The notes beneath the pieces were generated by a model, which made no database searches, was not told the origin of the DNA, and saw nothing but the letters and a program-made list of their open reading frames with translations. The translations under genes and the position numbers were made by a program. Below are positions 7,495 to 16,407 of a stretch of 64,000 bases of DNA, piece after piece; the stretch's first letter is position 1; each line of letters begins with the position of its first letter. Origin of the DNA: Actinomycetes bacterium (GTDB lineage: Bacteria; Actinomycetota; Actinomycetes; DATJPE01); the NCBI GenBank assembly GCA_035506535.1, contig DATJPE010000075.1, positions 25,896 through 89,895 on the forward strand, read 5' to 3'.

Positions 7495-8772
7495 CTAGTG
7501 CGCCAGCCTCCTCAGCTCGGCTCGCCAGGCAGCGGTGAAGGCAGCCAACGAGGTGCCCAGGTCGCGGCGCATGACCCGCGCGGTGGCCACGCCCGGGGCC
7601 GTGCCCGACCGGACCTCGGCGGTCACGTCCCGGAAGAACCGGCGCAGCCCGGCCGTCCCGTACGTGCGCACCAGCAGCCGGACGGCGACATCGGCGTCGG
7701 CGTACGCGACGGCCCCGACCCGCGGGTCCGCGCCGCTGAAGGCGGCCGCCGACGGCAGCCGAGCCGGGGGTCCGGTCCGGGCAGCGGCGGCGAGGCCCGC
7801 CTGCGCGAGGACCCGCTCGGGCACGCCGGTGCCGGCGAAGCCCACCTCGTCGGCCACTCCCTCGGACAGCCAGGTCGGCGGCCCCGGGCGCGCGGCCGCC
7901 TGGGCCGCCACATGGGTCGTCTCGTGGGTCACCACCACGCGGCGCCCGAGGGCATCGAGCCGCGCCCAGACACCCGGGTTGGGATAGACGCGGCTGCCGA
8001 CGAAGGCTCCGGGCGGCAGCCCCGGCGGGCCCTGGCCGGTGGTGACCGCGGCGAAGCCGGCCGCGAGAGCGGGCGCGTCCCCGATCTGGGCGGCGAACTC
8101 CCCCAGCGTCGCGGCACCGACGATCACCACCCGGCGGCTCCAGTCACCGCCCCAGAACCCGCTGACGCGGGGTACGGCTCGGGCGCCGGCCGCCGCCAGC
8201 GCGGCCAGGGTGCCCCGCGAGGCGTCGCCGACGCCCAGGGCCGGGCCGTCGGCGAGCGCGCGTAGGCGCGCCGGGGGCGGCGCGAGGTCGGCCAGGTCGG
8301 CCGGCCCGAGCGCGGCGTCGCGGACGACCACGGGCCGCCCGGCGGCATCGGGGCGCAGGGTGAGCTCCCGCCGGGTCACCAGGCCCACCTCCTCCCAGCC
8401 GAGCAGGCGCGTGGTCTCGCCGGCCCGCACGACAAGCGCGCCGCCCTCGACGCGAGCGCCGGTGAGGTAGCCACCTGGCGCCGGGGTGTCCGTCATGACG
8501 AGCCGGGGGCCGCCCAGCGGGGTGGCGGCCAGGGCTCGGGCACGCACGTGCGCCGCCACAGCGGCGCCCACCTGCGCCTCGGTCCACGCCCGGGGGCCCC
8601 CGAGCGTGAAGCCGACCGCGTGCTGCGGCTGGCTCGCCGGCGGCTGGCTGACCCGAGGCGGGGCGATCGGGCGCGCAACCGACCGGCCGGCGCGTGGCGT
8701 AGGGGCCAGGAGCAGGCCGGCGGCCGCGACGGCGGCCAGCGAGCCGGTCAGCAGGGCCCGCCGGCTCCTCAC
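7495..8772 (-). CDS. exported zinc metallopeptidase-like protein (HExxH)
   Basis: A 425-residue protein with an N-terminal signal or anchor (SRRALLTGSLAAVAAAGLLL, possibly Tat-like). A gluzincin-type site lies at about residues 280-300: HETTH matches HExxH, and WLSEGVADEV supplies the downstream Glu, as in peptidase-MA-like families. Catalysis would be extracellular and zinc dependent; the substrate is unknown. The GTG start overlaps the stop of the NlpC/P60 gene by 4 nt, so the two are translationally coupled, and pimB follows 11 nt later. The corresponding position in mycobacteria (Rv2189c, from memory) holds a hypothetical protein. The active-site motif is clear; the peptidase role is inferred. 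Confidence 0.7.
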   Translation of the reverse strand: MRSRRALLTGSLAAVAAAGLLLAPTPRAGRSVARPIAPPRVSQPPASQPQHAVGFTLGGPRAWTEAQVGAAVAAHVRARALAATPLGGPRLVMTDTPAPGGYLTGARVEGGALVVRAGETTRLLGWEEVGLVTRRELTLRPDAAGRPVVVRDAALGPADLADLAPPPARLRALADGPALGVGDASRGTLAALAAAGARAVPRVSGFWGGDWSRRVVIVGAATLGEFAAQIGDAPALAAGFAAVTTGQGPPGLPPGAFVGSRVYPNPGVWARLDALGRRVVVTHETTHVAAQAAARPGPPTWLSEGVADEVGFAGTGVPERVLAQAGLAAAARTGPPARLPSAAAFSGADPRVGAVAYADADVAVRLLVRTYGTAGLRRFFRDVTAEVRSGTAPGVATARVMRRDLGTSLAAFTAAWRAELRRLAH

Positions 8773-9845
8773 ACCAGGCGGACGGCTCCGCTGAAGGGCA
8801 TCGAGAAGACCCCGGCCACGGTCACTCCCTCACCGGGGTTGGCCGCGTGCACGATGCGGCCGTTGCCGATGTAGATGCCGACGTGGTGGATCGGTGAGTA
8901 GTAGAAGACCAGGTCGCCGGGCTGCAGGTCGTTCGCGGAGACGTGGCGGCCGTAGTGGAACTGCTGGCCGGACTGGTGGGGCAGATAGACCCCCACCGAG
9001 CGGTAGGCCGCCATGGTCAGGCCCGAGCAGTCGAAGGCGGAAGGCCCCGCGGCACCGTAGACGTAGCGCTTGCCGACCTGGCGCAGCGCGAAGGCGACGG
9101 CGCCGGCGGCGCGCCCGGACGCGTGCCCGACGACCTTCGGCAGCTGGACGCTGCGCGTGCGCACGCGCGAGGGCTGCGCGTGGACGTACGCGCGTGCGCG
9201 GGCGGCCGCCGCCCGGGCGGCAGCGGCCCGCTCGGCGAGCAGCTTGGCCCGCTGGTCGGCGCGCATCGAGGCGAGCAGCCGCTTCTCGGCCGCCACCTTG
9301 GCGTTGATCTGGGCCTTGGCCGCAGCCGCGTCGGCGCGCGCGGTGCGGACCAGGGCGAGCTTCTGGCCGGCCGCCAGCTGGTCGGAGGCGAGCTCCTGCT
9401 CGGCGGTCTGGACCCGGCGCAGGACGTCCTCGCGCTGGCGGGTCAGGCTCTCCACGGCGGCCGCCTGCGCCAGATAGGTCGCGGGGCTGGCCGCGGACAG
9501 CAGGGACAGCGACGAGCCGCCGGCATCGCTGCGGTACAGCGTCGCCACGATGGTGGCGATGTCGCCCTTGAGGCTGTCCAGGGTGGCCTGGGCGGCGGCG
9601 ACCTTGGCCTGCAGCTTGGTGTAGGCGCTCTGCGCGGTCGCCAGGTTCATCTCGGCGGCGTTGTAGCGCTCGGCGGCGATCTCGGCCTGGTTCTGCAGCC
9701 GGTCCAGGTCACGGGAGACCTGGGCGATGCTGCGGGTGGGCGCGGCCTGGCTCGACGCGGGGAGCAGCGTCAGCGCGCATCCGGCGATGGCGAGGGCGAC
9801 GAGCGCGCGTCGCAGCGGCAGACGCAGTTGGCGGCGGGTCGCCAC
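8769..9845 (-). CDS. NlpC/P60 peptidoglycan endopeptidase, RipA-like
   Basis: A 358-residue exported cell-wall hydrolase. Residues 1-35 are a signal peptide ending near SSQAA. About 36-215 is a long Ala/Gln/Glu-rich coiled coil that usually holds the enzyme inactive or docks partners. The C-terminal NlpC/P60 domain (about 240-358) has the catalytic Cys in FDCSGL, His in HHVGIYIG and the third polar residue in IVHAANPG. It should cut the D-Glu/diaminopimelate bond of stem peptides. The GTG start at 9845 follows a purine-rich GAGGAAGAGGAGAG stretch. The leader upstream carries a ydaO-type c-di-AMP riboswitch, a common control of cell-wall hydrolases in actinobacteria. It resembles M. tuberculosis Rv2190c by position and type. 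Confidence 0.88.
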   Translation of the reverse strand: MATRRQLRLPLRRALVALAIAGCALTLLPASSQAAPTRSIAQVSRDLDRLQNQAEIAAERYNAAEMNLATAQSAYTKLQAKVAAAQATLDSLKGDIATIVATLYRSDAGGSSLSLLSAASPATYLAQAAAVESLTRQREDVLRRVQTAEQELASDQLAAGQKLALVRTARADAAAAKAQINAKVAAEKRLLASMRADQRAKLLAERAAAARAAAARARAYVHAQPSRVRTRSVQLPKVVGHASGRAAGAVAFALRQVGKRYVYGAAGPSAFDCSGLTMAAYRSVGVYLPHQSGQQFHYGRHVSANDLQPGDLVFYYSPIHHVGIYIGNGRIVHAANPGEGVTVAGVFSMPFSGAVRLV

Positions 9846-9867
9846 GGGTGGCGGCTCTCCTCTTCCT

Positions 9868-10050
9868 CGGCCGCCTACCGGGTGAGCTGACGGGTTCGGG
9901 CGGGGAAGCGCGCCCTACGCCGGCCCGACGAGCGGCCCGGCGATTCACCCCAGGGACTTGGGTCCCCGGCTCGGGCGTCCTCGCGACCACGGTCGCGACT
10001 GGCCCGACTCGGCGGGGGTGGCGGCGCCCCTGGCAGGGACGAGGTCCGAC
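9868..10050 (-). promoter_or_regulatory. ydaO/yuaA-type c-di-AMP riboswitch
   Basis: On the minus strand the leader of the NlpC/P60 gene contains the conserved blocks of the ydaO class in order: CCGCCGAGTCGG near 10010, GCCGGGGACCCAAG near 9960, CTGGGGTGAATCG near 9945, and the 3' block GAACCCGTCAGCTCACC followed by GGTAGGCGG at 9871-9897. These match the nucleotides that build the c-di-AMP pockets in this class. The riboswitch normally turns expression off when c-di-AMP is high. It would control NlpC/P60, the coupled zinc peptidase and probably pimB. The boundaries are approximate; a covariance-model search would fix them. Confidence 0.85.
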
Positions 10051-10087
10051 ACCCGGCGTGCACCTTAGCGACGTCCGGCGTGACAGA

Positions 10088-10366
10088 TCAAACCCCCACG
10101 CCGATGGCCGGCGGAAGATCCGGCGGGCCGTGGGGGTGTGCGCCAGGGTCGCCGGGTTCGCCGGGTGCCGGCACCAGCCGCAGCGGGGGTACCAGGCCGG
10201 AGCCGGCCAGGACCGCGATCGCTGCGCGCTCGGCCTCCTCCAGCTCCACCGCGGCAACCGCGCCGGTCCCGTCCCGCTCGGCCCCGGGCGGCCCCAGCAG
10301 GACCGTGACCACGCAGTCGTGGCAGGCCACGTCCCGGACCGCGCACGTCGCGCACTCGATGATCAT
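10088..10366 (-). CDS. conserved actinobacterial small protein with four-Cys N-terminus
   Basis: A 92-residue protein. The start MIIECATCAVRDVACHDCVV has a CxxC-x6-CxxC arrangement suited to a small metal site, followed by VTVLLG and a C-terminal helix ending in LRLVPAPG. I chose the internal ATG at 10366 because the conserved-looking block begins there; the frame is open 21 codons further upstream without a recognisable sequence. I recall similar short proteins encoded next to NYN-domain genes in streptomycetes, but no function is known to me. It lies between the riboswitch-controlled unit and the NYN gene, on the same strand as both. Confidence 0.68.
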   Translation of the reverse strand: MIIECATCAVRDVACHDCVVTVLLGPPGAERDGTGAVAAVELEEAERAAIAVLAGSGLVPPLRLVPAPGEPGDPGAHPHGPPDLPPAIGVGV

Positions 10367-10480
10367 CGCGTCCTCCAGCGGCCCTCGGCCCTCGTCGGCG
10401 CCCGCCACGCTAGGACGACCCCCCGACAACCCCGGTGACCGGCCGCCTTGGTGTCCGTGGACCAGGAGGATGTCCGGCGG

Positions 10481-11806
10481 CTAGGAGCGCTCGAGACGGC
10501 GCAGGAGGGCGGTCGACGCCACCGGGCGAGCGCCCGCGGCGCGCACGCCGTCGGCCACCTCCCGATCGCTCGACACCACGACGACGGGCCGTCCGGTGGG
10601 CTCGGCGCGGACCAGCCGGCGGATCACCTCGTCCGCGGTCGTGCCGGCCGGGCTGAACAGGACCCGCACCCCGCGCGGGGCGGGGCTCGGTGCCGGGACG
10701 TCGAGGCTGGCCCCGTCGAAGACGACGCTCACCTCCGCCCCGGTCTGCGCGACCAGGGCGGCCAGGCGGGTCGTGAGGCGGGCCCGCTGCTCCTCCAGCG
10801 ACAGCCCGCCGAATCCGGTCTTGGTCACGTTGTAGCCGTCCACGACCAGGTGCACCTGCGGCAGGGCGAGCAGCTGGTCCAGGTGCGCGGGGTCATCGCG
10901 GTCGAGGGCGCGGGCCCGTACGTCCTCCGCAGCGCCCGCGCGGGCGTCCACCCCGTCCCCGGGCCGTGCGCCCTCCGGGACCGGAGGCAGCGCCAGCTCG
11001 CGGCGCAGGCCCGCCGCGGCGTCCAGCACGGTGTCCAGGAGCAGCCGGAGCCGGACCTCCGCCACGCTGCGCCCCTCGCGGGCGGCCCGGCGCCCGGCCT
11101 CCAGCCCCGCCTCCGCCTCGGCCAGCCGGGCACGCACCCGACGCAGGTCGGCCTCCGCGGCCGCGACCTGCCGCCGCGCGTCCGCGGAGGCGGCCTCCGC
11201 GGACGCGGCCGCCGCCTGCGCCCGGGCCTGCTCCTCGGCGTACGACGCGCGTAGCTCTCGGACCTCGCGCCGGGAGGCGGCGAGCTCGCGGCGCACGGCC
11301 TCGAGCGCCTCCCGGGCGCTCGCCTGCTCGGCGCGCGCCTGGGCGCGGGCCGTCTCGAGCTGCTCGCGCACGCGCGCGAGCTCGGCTCTTTCCTGGGCGC
11401 CGCGCCCGGTCCGTGCCTCGTCCCGGACCTGCCGGACGGCCGCCGGCCACACCTCGGCGTCCAGCAGGTAGGCCACGGCGGCGACCTCGACGGGGTCCGC
11501 GGCCACCGGGAGCCGGCCCGCCTCGAGGGCCTCCGCCAGGTCCGGCGCGTCCTCGCGGGCGCGGGCCGCGACCCGCACCCGGAACCCGGGGTCGTTCTCG
11601 AGCGCGGCCGCGAGGGCCGTGGCGCCCGCGCGGGCGCGCTTGGCCGGCGCGAAGCGCGCGACGGCCCGCAGCCGCGGCGGCACCTGGTCGGCGGCCAGGG
11701 TCCCGAGCGCGGCCGCGGCCAGGACGGCCACCCGGTCCCGGACGGCGTCCGGCAGGGGTTGGCCGTCCGGCGACTCGCCGACGAGGTCCGGCGGCTCGGA
11801 GGTCAC
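10481..11806 (-). CDS. NYN-domain (PIN-like) RNA-binding/ribonuclease-like protein with long coiled coil
   Basis: A 441-residue protein. Residues 1-145 are an alpha-helical N-terminal domain, about 150-270 a long Ala/Arg/Glu coiled coil, and the C-terminal 170 residues a NYN (YacP-like) domain with HLVVDGYNVTKTGFGG, VSVVFDGAS, and a late Asp in VVVVSSDREV, the acidic cluster of PIN-like nucleases. The GTG start at 11806 overlaps the stop of the zinc-ribbon gene (GTGA); a much longer frame in the same register upstream is an artefact of GC content. The family is conserved in actinobacteria as NYN domain-containing/RNA-binding protein. An RNA processing or quality-control role is inferred from the fold only. 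Confidence 0.78.
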   Translation of the reverse strand: MTSEPPDLVGESPDGQPLPDAVRDRVAVLAAAALGTLAADQVPPRLRAVARFAPAKRARAGATALAAALENDPGFRVRVAARAREDAPDLAEALEAGRLPVAADPVEVAAVAYLLDAEVWPAAVRQVRDEARTGRGAQERAELARVREQLETARAQARAEQASAREALEAVRRELAASRREVRELRASYAEEQARAQAAAASAEAASADARRQVAAAEADLRRVRARLAEAEAGLEAGRRAAREGRSVAEVRLRLLLDTVLDAAAGLRRELALPPVPEGARPGDGVDARAGAAEDVRARALDRDDPAHLDQLLALPQVHLVVDGYNVTKTGFGGLSLEEQRARLTTRLAALVAQTGAEVSVVFDGASLDVPAPSPAPRGVRVLFSPAGTTADEVIRRLVRAEPTGRPVVVVSSDREVADGVRAAGARPVASTALLRRLERS

Positions 11807-12105
11807 TCGCGCTCCGTCGGCGGCGGCGGGAGGTCGGCCTGCACCTCCTGGACCGCTACGTCGGCTCGCACGTCGGCGTCGGCACGGCGTACCAGCTCGA
11901 CGGAGTCCAGCGCGTCGCACCAACGGCAGCGCACGGACTCGATCTGCTCCGAGAGGACCTCGGACTCCTCGACCCGTGCCTCCCCCGCGAGGTCGAGGTG
12001 GACGAACTCGCGGACCCGCGAGGAACGGGTCACGTCGAAGCGGGTGAGGTTGCCGCACCTGGTGCAGCGCCAGCGAGTGTCGGCGCGGGGCAAGGGGATG
12101 GGCAC
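11803..12105 (-). CDS. small zinc-ribbon-like protein coupled to the NYN protein
   Basis: A 100-residue cytoplasmic protein with two CxxC knuckles, CTRCGN (about residues 14-19) and CRWCDA (about 59-64), giving a four-Cys zinc ribbon. Between them is a conserved-looking segment around RSSRVREFVHLDLAG. The C-terminus is acidic and proline rich. The ATG is at 12105; the stop overlaps the GTG of the NYN gene, so the two proteins are made together and may act together on RNA. I do not recognise a named function. It diverges from the exonuclease gene, with about 110 bases between them. Confidence 0.68.
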   Translation of the reverse strand: MPIPLPRADTRWRCTRCGNLTRFDVTRSSRVREFVHLDLAGEARVEESEVLSEQIESVRCRWCDALDSVELVRRADADVRADVAVQEVQADLPPPPTERE

Positions 12106-12215
12106 ACGGACCTCCGGGAAGGGGCGGGGTCCTCAAGGCTAGGCGGCACCGGCCCGCGTCCGCCCGGCACGCCTGCGCGAAGTTGTCGGTGCCCGCACCT
12201 ACCGTCGGGGAGGAG

Positions 12216-13931
12216 ATGAGCGCCGAGACCCTCCCGGCCCGCCCGCACCAGGCGAGCTTCGACGAGCTGGGGACGCCGCTGCGCGAGGTCACCTTCGTCG
12301 TCGTCGACCTCGAGACCACCGGCGGGTCGGCGCAGGACTGCGAGATCACCGAGATCGGTGCGGTGAAGGTCCGTGCCGGGAGGGTCCTCGGGGAGTTCCA
12401 GACGCTGGTCCGCCCGAACGCCCCGATCCCCCCGTTCATCAGCGTGCTCACCGGCATCACCGACGGCATGGTCGCCTCGGCGCCCACGGTCGGGGCGGTG
12501 CTGCCGGCCTTCCTCGAGTTCGCCAAGGGCGCCGTCCTCGTGGCCCACAACGCGCCGTTCGACGTCGGCTTCCTGCGCGAGGCGGCCGGGCGCTGCGGCC
12601 TCGCGTGGCCCACGTGGGGGGTGCTGGACACAGCTCGGCTGGCGCGGCGGGTGCTCGCCCACGACGACGTCCCCGACTGCAAGCTGGCCACGCTCGCGCG
12701 CTACTTCCGCGCCACCACCGCGCCGGAGCACCGCGCGCTGTCCGACGCCCGCGCCACGGTCGACGTGCTGCACGGCCTCATCGAACGGGTCGGCACCGAG
12801 GGGGTCGCCTCCCTCGAGGAGCTGTCCACCTACTCCTCTCGGGTCCCCGCGGCGGTACGCCGCAAGCGGCACCTCGCCGAGGGCCTGCCGCACGCCCCCG
12901 GGGTGTACCTGTTCGAGGACGGGCGCGGGCGGGTGCTCTACGTCGGCAAGTCGGTCGACGTGGCGGCGCGCGTACGCACGTACTTCACCGCCGCGGAGAC
13001 ACGTGCGCGAATGGCCGAGATGGTGCGCCTCGCCGAGCGCGTGCGTCACGTGCCCTGCCCGACCACCCTGGAAGCCGAGGTCCGGGAGCTGCGGCTGATC
13101 GGCGAGCACAAGCCGCCGTACAACCGCCGGTCGCGCTTCCCGGAGCGGGCGCTGTGGCTCAAGCTCACCGTCGAGGCCTTCCCTCGGCTGTCCATCGTCC
13201 GCGCGGTGCGCGACGACGGAGCGACCTACCTGGGCCCGTTCGGCTCGAGACGAGCCGCCGAGGACGCGATGACGGCCGTCCACGAGGCCGTCCCGCTGCG
13301 GCAGTGCAGCGGGCGGCTGTCGCCCCGGCGGCGCGTGAGCCCGTGCGCGCTGGCCGAGATGGGCCGCTGCGGCGCCCCCTGCGCGGGCCGGGAGACCCCC
13401 GAGGCCTACGCCGCGCACGTGGCGCTCGTCCGATCGGCGATGCTCGCCGACGCCACCCCCCTGGTGCGCGGGATCGAGCGGCGGATCGGGCTGCTCAGCG
13501 ACGCCCAGCGCTTCGAGGACGCTGCCGCCCACCGCGACCGGCTGGCCGCGTTCCTGCGCGCCGCCGGGCGGATGCACCGCTACGCAGGCGTGTCCGCGTG
13601 CGCCGAGCTGCTCGCGGCCCGACCGCGGCCGGACGGGGGCTGGGAGCTCGCCCTCGTGCGGCATGGGCGCCTGGCCGGCACCTCGGTCGTGCCCCGCGCC
13701 GTCGCCCCGCTGCCGTGGATCGATGCGCTCGTGGCGACCGGGGAGCAGGTCGGTGCGGGCGTCGGCCCGACCTCGGCCGGGTCGGCGGAGGAGCTCGACT
13801 GCGTGCTGCGCTGGCTCGACGGCGACGGGGTCCGGCTGGTCCGCCTCGAGGGCACCTGGGCCTCCCCCGCCGGGTGGGACGCGGGCCTCCTGGAGCGCTA
13901 CGGCGGCCGCGTACAGTCCGGCCCATGGTGA
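12216..13931 (+). CDS. DEDDh exonuclease fused to UvrC-like GIY-YIG region
   Basis: A 571-residue protein combining a proofreading-type 3'-5' exonuclease with the N-terminal half of UvrC. Residues about 20-185 contain the DEDDh residues: VVDLETTGG, HNAPFDVGFL and HRALSDARATVD. About 205-300 is a GIY-YIG domain (APGVYLFEDG ... VLYVGKSVDVAARV), followed by the UvrC-like LEAEVRELRLIGEHKPPYNRR, MGRCGAPC, and a UVR-like DAQRFEDAAAHRDRL helix. The excision C-terminal nuclease of UvrC is absent. The same fusion occurs at this place in mycobacteria (Rv2191, from memory). The ATG at 12216 has GGGGAGGAG just before it, though close; GTG at 12189 or TTG at 12183 would add 9-11 residues. A DNA-repair role is likely. 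Confidence 0.85.
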   Translation: MSAETLPARPHQASFDELGTPLREVTFVVVDLETTGGSAQDCEITEIGAVKVRAGRVLGEFQTLVRPNAPIPPFISVLTGITDGMVASAPTVGAVLPAFLEFAKGAVLVAHNAPFDVGFLREAAGRCGLAWPTWGVLDTARLARRVLAHDDVPDCKLATLARYFRATTAPEHRALSDARATVDVLHGLIERVGTEGVASLEELSTYSSRVPAAVRRKRHLAEGLPHAPGVYLFEDGRGRVLYVGKSVDVAARVRTYFTAAETRARMAEMVRLAERVRHVPCPTTLEAEVRELRLIGEHKPPYNRRSRFPERALWLKLTVEAFPRLSIVRAVRDDGATYLGPFGSRRAAEDAMTAVHEAVPLRQCSGRLSPRRRVSPCALAEMGRCGAPCAGRETPEAYAAHVALVRSAMLADATPLVRGIERRIGLLSDAQRFEDAAAHRDRLAAFLRAAGRMHRYAGVSACAELLAARPRPDGGWELALVRHGRLAGTSVVPRAVAPLPWIDALVATGEQVGAGVGPTSAGSAEELDCVLRWLDGDGVRLVRLEGTWASPAGWDAGLLERYGGRVQSGPW

Positions 13932-14212
13932 CCGCGCTCGTCCAGATCCGCTGCGACGTCCATCGCATCCCCGAGGTGGCCGAGGCCGTCGCCGCCATCG
14001 ACGGCGTGAGCGAGGTCTACTCCGTCACCGGCGACATCGACCTGGTGGCGATCGTGCGCGTACGTGCCCACGAGGAGCTCGCCGAGGTGATACCAGGCCG
14101 GATCAACGCGGTCGACGGCATCGTCGCCACGGAGACGCACATCGCGTTCCGCACGTACTCCCGGCACGACCTCGAGGCGGCCTTCTCGCTCGGCCTCGAC
14201 GAGGGGGTCTGA
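13925..14212 (+). CDS. Lrp/AsnC ligand-binding (RAM) domain protein
   Basis: A 95-residue stand-alone RAM/AsnC effector domain: VTALVQIRCDVHRIPEVAEAV, then a strand with VYSVTGDIDLVAIV and a final strand ETHIAFRTYSRHDLE. It lacks the HTH of full Lrp regulators. Such single-domain members form ring-like oligomers and bind amino acids; they may modulate other Lrp proteins. The ATG at 13925 overlaps the exonuclease end by 7 nt, so it is co-expressed with it. It is convergent with trpD, 12 nt away. The proximity to a tryptophan gene is suggestive, but no ligand can be assigned. Confidence 0.82.
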   Translation: MVTALVQIRCDVHRIPEVAEAVAAIDGVSEVYSVTGDIDLVAIVRVRAHEELAEVIPGRINAVDGIVATETHIAFRTYSRHDLEAAFSLGLDEGV

Positions 14213-14224
14213 GCGCCGGTCGGC

Positions 14225-15271
14225 TCAGCCCCTCCCGGCCACCTCCTGGGCGGTCTCCACCCAACGCGCCAGGACGGCCGCGGCGGCGCCGCCGTCCACC
14301 GCCGCGCTCGCCCGTTCGAGGGCGGCCCGAAGTGCCTCGACGGGGGTCTCGTCGCCCCCCTCCAGCGCGACCAGGGCCGCGGCGGCGTTGAGCAGGACCG
14401 CGTCCCGGACCGGGCCGGGCTCCCCCGCGAGCACCCGCCGGACCACGGCCGCGTTGAAGGCCGGGTCCGCTCCGCGCAGGTCGCCGGGCGACGACGCGGG
14501 GATCCCGAGCTCGCGGGGGTCGAGGCTTCGCTCCCGGACCTGGCCGTCCGCGACCCACCACACCCGGGAGGTCGTCGTCGTGGTCAGCTCGTCGAGGCCG
14601 TCGTCGCCGCGGAAGACCAGGGCTCGCTGCCCGCGGCGCGCGAACACCTGGGCCATCACCGCCGCGAGCCGTGGGTCGGCGCACCCGATCGCCTGGGCGC
14701 CCGGCTGTGCCGGGTTGGTCAGCGGGCCCAGGAAGTTGAAGACCGTCGGGACACCGAGCTCGCGGCGGACCCCGGCTGCGTGGCGCATGGCCGGGTGGAA
14801 CACCTGCGCGAAGCAGAAGGTGATGCCGGCACGGGCACCCACCTCGGCGACCTGAGCGGGCGTCAGGGTGAGCGGCAGGCCGAGGGCCTCGAGCACGTCC
14901 GCGGTGCCGCAGGCGGAGGACGCGGCGCGGTTGCCGTGCTTGACCACGCGCGCCCCGGCGCCCGCGGCGACCAGCGCCGCCATCGTCGACACGTTGACCG
15001 TGTGCGCCAGGTCGCCGCCGGTCCCGACGACGTCGACCGCCGGGCCGGGGACCTCGATGCGGTGGGCGTGGCCCAGCATGGCCGCGGCCAGGCCGTCCAT
15101 CTCCTCCGGCGACTCCCCCTTCGCGCGCAGGGCCACCACGAACGCTGCCACCTGGGCGTCGGTCGCCTCGCCGTCCATGACGCGGTCCATGGCCCACGAC
15201 GCCACCTCCGCCGTGAGGGGCTCCCGGCGCAGGAGCGTGCCCAGGACCGCCGGCCAGGCCGGGGAGGTCAC
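14225..15271 (-). CDS. trpD: anthranilate phosphoribosyltransferase
   Basis: A 348-residue enzyme of tryptophan synthesis: transfers phosphoribose from PRPP to anthranilate. It has the N-terminal helical domain (about 1-70), the PRPP/Mg loop [18 protein letters not shown] (about 85-102), [21 protein letters not shown] (about 113-133), and the anthranilate-side [13 protein letters not shown]. Length and order match TrpD. The GTG at 15271 is 2 nt after the stop of the receiver gene upstream, so it is in a two-gene unit; the frame is open further upstream but overlaps the receiver gene. As in many actinobacteria it is separate from the other trp genes and sits beside the respiratory cluster. Confidence 0.93.
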   Translation of the reverse strand: MTSPAWPAVLGTLLRREPLTAEVASWAMDRVMDGEATDAQVAAFVVALRAKGESPEEMDGLAAAMLGHAHRIEVPGPAVDVVGTGGDLAHTVNVSTMAALVAAGAGARVVKHGNRAASSACGTADVLEALGLPLTLTPAQVAEVGARAGITFCFAQVFHPAMRHAAGVRRELGVPTVFNFLGPLTNPAQPGAQAIGCADPRLAAVMAQVFARRGQRALVFRGDDGLDELTTTTTSRVWWVADGQVRERSLDPRELGIPASSPGDLRGADPAFNAAVVRRVLAGEPGPVRDAVLLNAAAALVALEGGDETPVEALRAALERASAAVDGGAAAAVLARWVETAQEVAGRG

Positions 15272-15273
15272 GC

Positions 15274-15711
15274 TCAGGCCACGGGGCGGGCGAGCCGGCG
15301 ACGCAGCAGGGTCGCCGCGGTGTCGGCCAGCACCCGGGGGTCGAGGGGGTGCGGGACGGCGGCGTCGGCGCGCGACCACGTCGCCAGCCACAGGTCCGTC
15401 GGGCGCCCGGTGAGGACGAGCAGCGGCGGGCAACGGTAGATCTCGTCCTTCAGTTGCCGGGCGATGCCCATGCCACCGGCCGGGACCGCCTCCCCGTCGA
15501 GGATGGCGAGGTCGACGCCCCCCGCGTCCATCACCCGGATCAGGGCCGGCTCGGTGGCCACCTCGACCACGTCCACGAACGGGACGTCCCTGGCCGGGCG
15601 GCGCCCGAGCGCGCGCACCACGGCCGCTCGGGTCGTCCGGTCGTCGCTGTAGACGACCACCCGCGCCCGTGGCTGGGGCGCGTCGTCGCGAGGCGTCGAG
15701 GAGCTGCTCAC
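15274..15711 (-). CDS. stand-alone receiver (CheY-like) domain protein
   Basis: A 145-residue protein consisting of one receiver-like domain without an output domain: first strand [16 protein letters not shown] (acidic pair present), candidate phosphoacceptor Asp in [10 protein letters not shown], and later strand PPLLVLTGR. The switch Lys position is unclear. The GTG at 15711 is preceded by TACGAT 8 nt upstream (15720-15725), the spacing expected for a leaderless actinobacterial transcript. It precedes trpD by 2 nt and diverges from ctaE (78 bases between starts). The same small gene between trpD and ctaE is, I believe, conserved in actinobacteria. Function unknown; a regulatory link to respiration or tryptophan synthesis is speculation. 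Confidence 0.72.
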   Translation of the reverse strand: MSSSSTPRDDAPQPRARVVVYSDDRTTRAAVVRALGRRPARDVPFVDVVEVATEPALIRVMDAGGVDLAILDGEAVPAGGMGIARQLKDEIYRCPPLLVLTGRPTDLWLATWSRADAAVPHPLDPRVLADTAATLLRRRLARPVA

Positions 15712-15789
15712 GGGTCGCGATCGTACAAGTGCGAGGTACTTCGGGGGGTCGGGGTGTCGTCGGGACGGGTTGCTGCCAGAATCACCCGC

Positions 15790-16407
15790 GTGGCGACGAC
15801 GACGGCCCCGCTCCGGACCTCCCCAGCGGCGCACCCGGCGGGGGTCAACCGGCCGAACATGGTCGCGGTCGGGACGATCGTCTGGCTCAGCTCGGAGCTG
15901 ATGTTCTTCGCGGGCCTGTTCGCCATGTACTTCACCCTTCGCTCGGTCGCCGGCGAGAAGCTCTGGCGCGAGACCAACTCTGCGCTCAACGTGCACTTCG
16001 CCCTGCTCAACACCACGGTCCTGGTGCTCTCGTCCGTGACCTGCCAGATCGGCGTCTTCGCCGCCGAGCGCGGCGACGTCAAGCTGCTGCGCCGCTGGTT
16101 CGGGATCACCTTCCTCATGGGTGCCTTCTTCATCGGAGGGCAGATCTACGAGTACGTCAGCCTGGTCCACGAGGGCATCACGCTGAGCAGCTCGGGGTAC
16201 GGATCGGTCTTCTACCTGACCACCGGGTTCCACGGGGCGCACGTCACCGGTGGCCTCATCGCGTTCCTGTTCGTCCTGGGCCGCACGTACGCCGCACGAC
16301 GCTTCACCCACGAGCAGGCGACCAGCGCCATCGTCGTCTCGTACTACTGGCACTTCGTCGACGTGGTGTGGATCGGCCTCTTCTGCACCATCTACCTCCT
16401 CAAGTGA
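15790..16407 (+). CDS. ctaE: cytochrome aa3 oxidase subunit III
   Basis: A 205-residue membrane protein, the five-helix actinobacterial form of subunit III. It shows [25 protein letters not shown] at the first helix with the conserved Glu, [29 protein letters not shown] and the ending [22 protein letters not shown], the classical C-terminal His/Trp motif. It stabilises the haem-copper oxidase of the bcc-aa3 supercomplex. The GTG at 15790 directly follows a CAGAAT (-10-like) element, so the message may have almost no leader. The stop overlaps the next gene (GTGA), giving the operon ctaE-qcrC-qcrA-qcrB, as in mycobacteria. Confidence 0.93.
   Translation: MATTTAPLRTSPAAHPAGVNRPNMVAVGTIVWLSSELMFFAGLFAMYFTLRSVAGEKLWRETNSALNVHFALLNTTVLVLSSVTCQIGVFAAERGDVKLLRRWFGITFLMGAFFIGGQIYEYVSLVHEGITLSSSGYGSVFYLTTGFHGAHVTGGLIAFLFVLGRTYAARRFTHEQATSAIVVSYYWHFVDVVWIGLFCTIYLLK

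Noticed and set aside
11807..12691. N-terminal extension of the NYN protein (frame open to 12691)
   Set aside because: The extension has no homology-like pattern and runs opposite the zinc-ribbon and exonuclease genes; the GTG at 11806 overlaps the upstream stop in the usual way.
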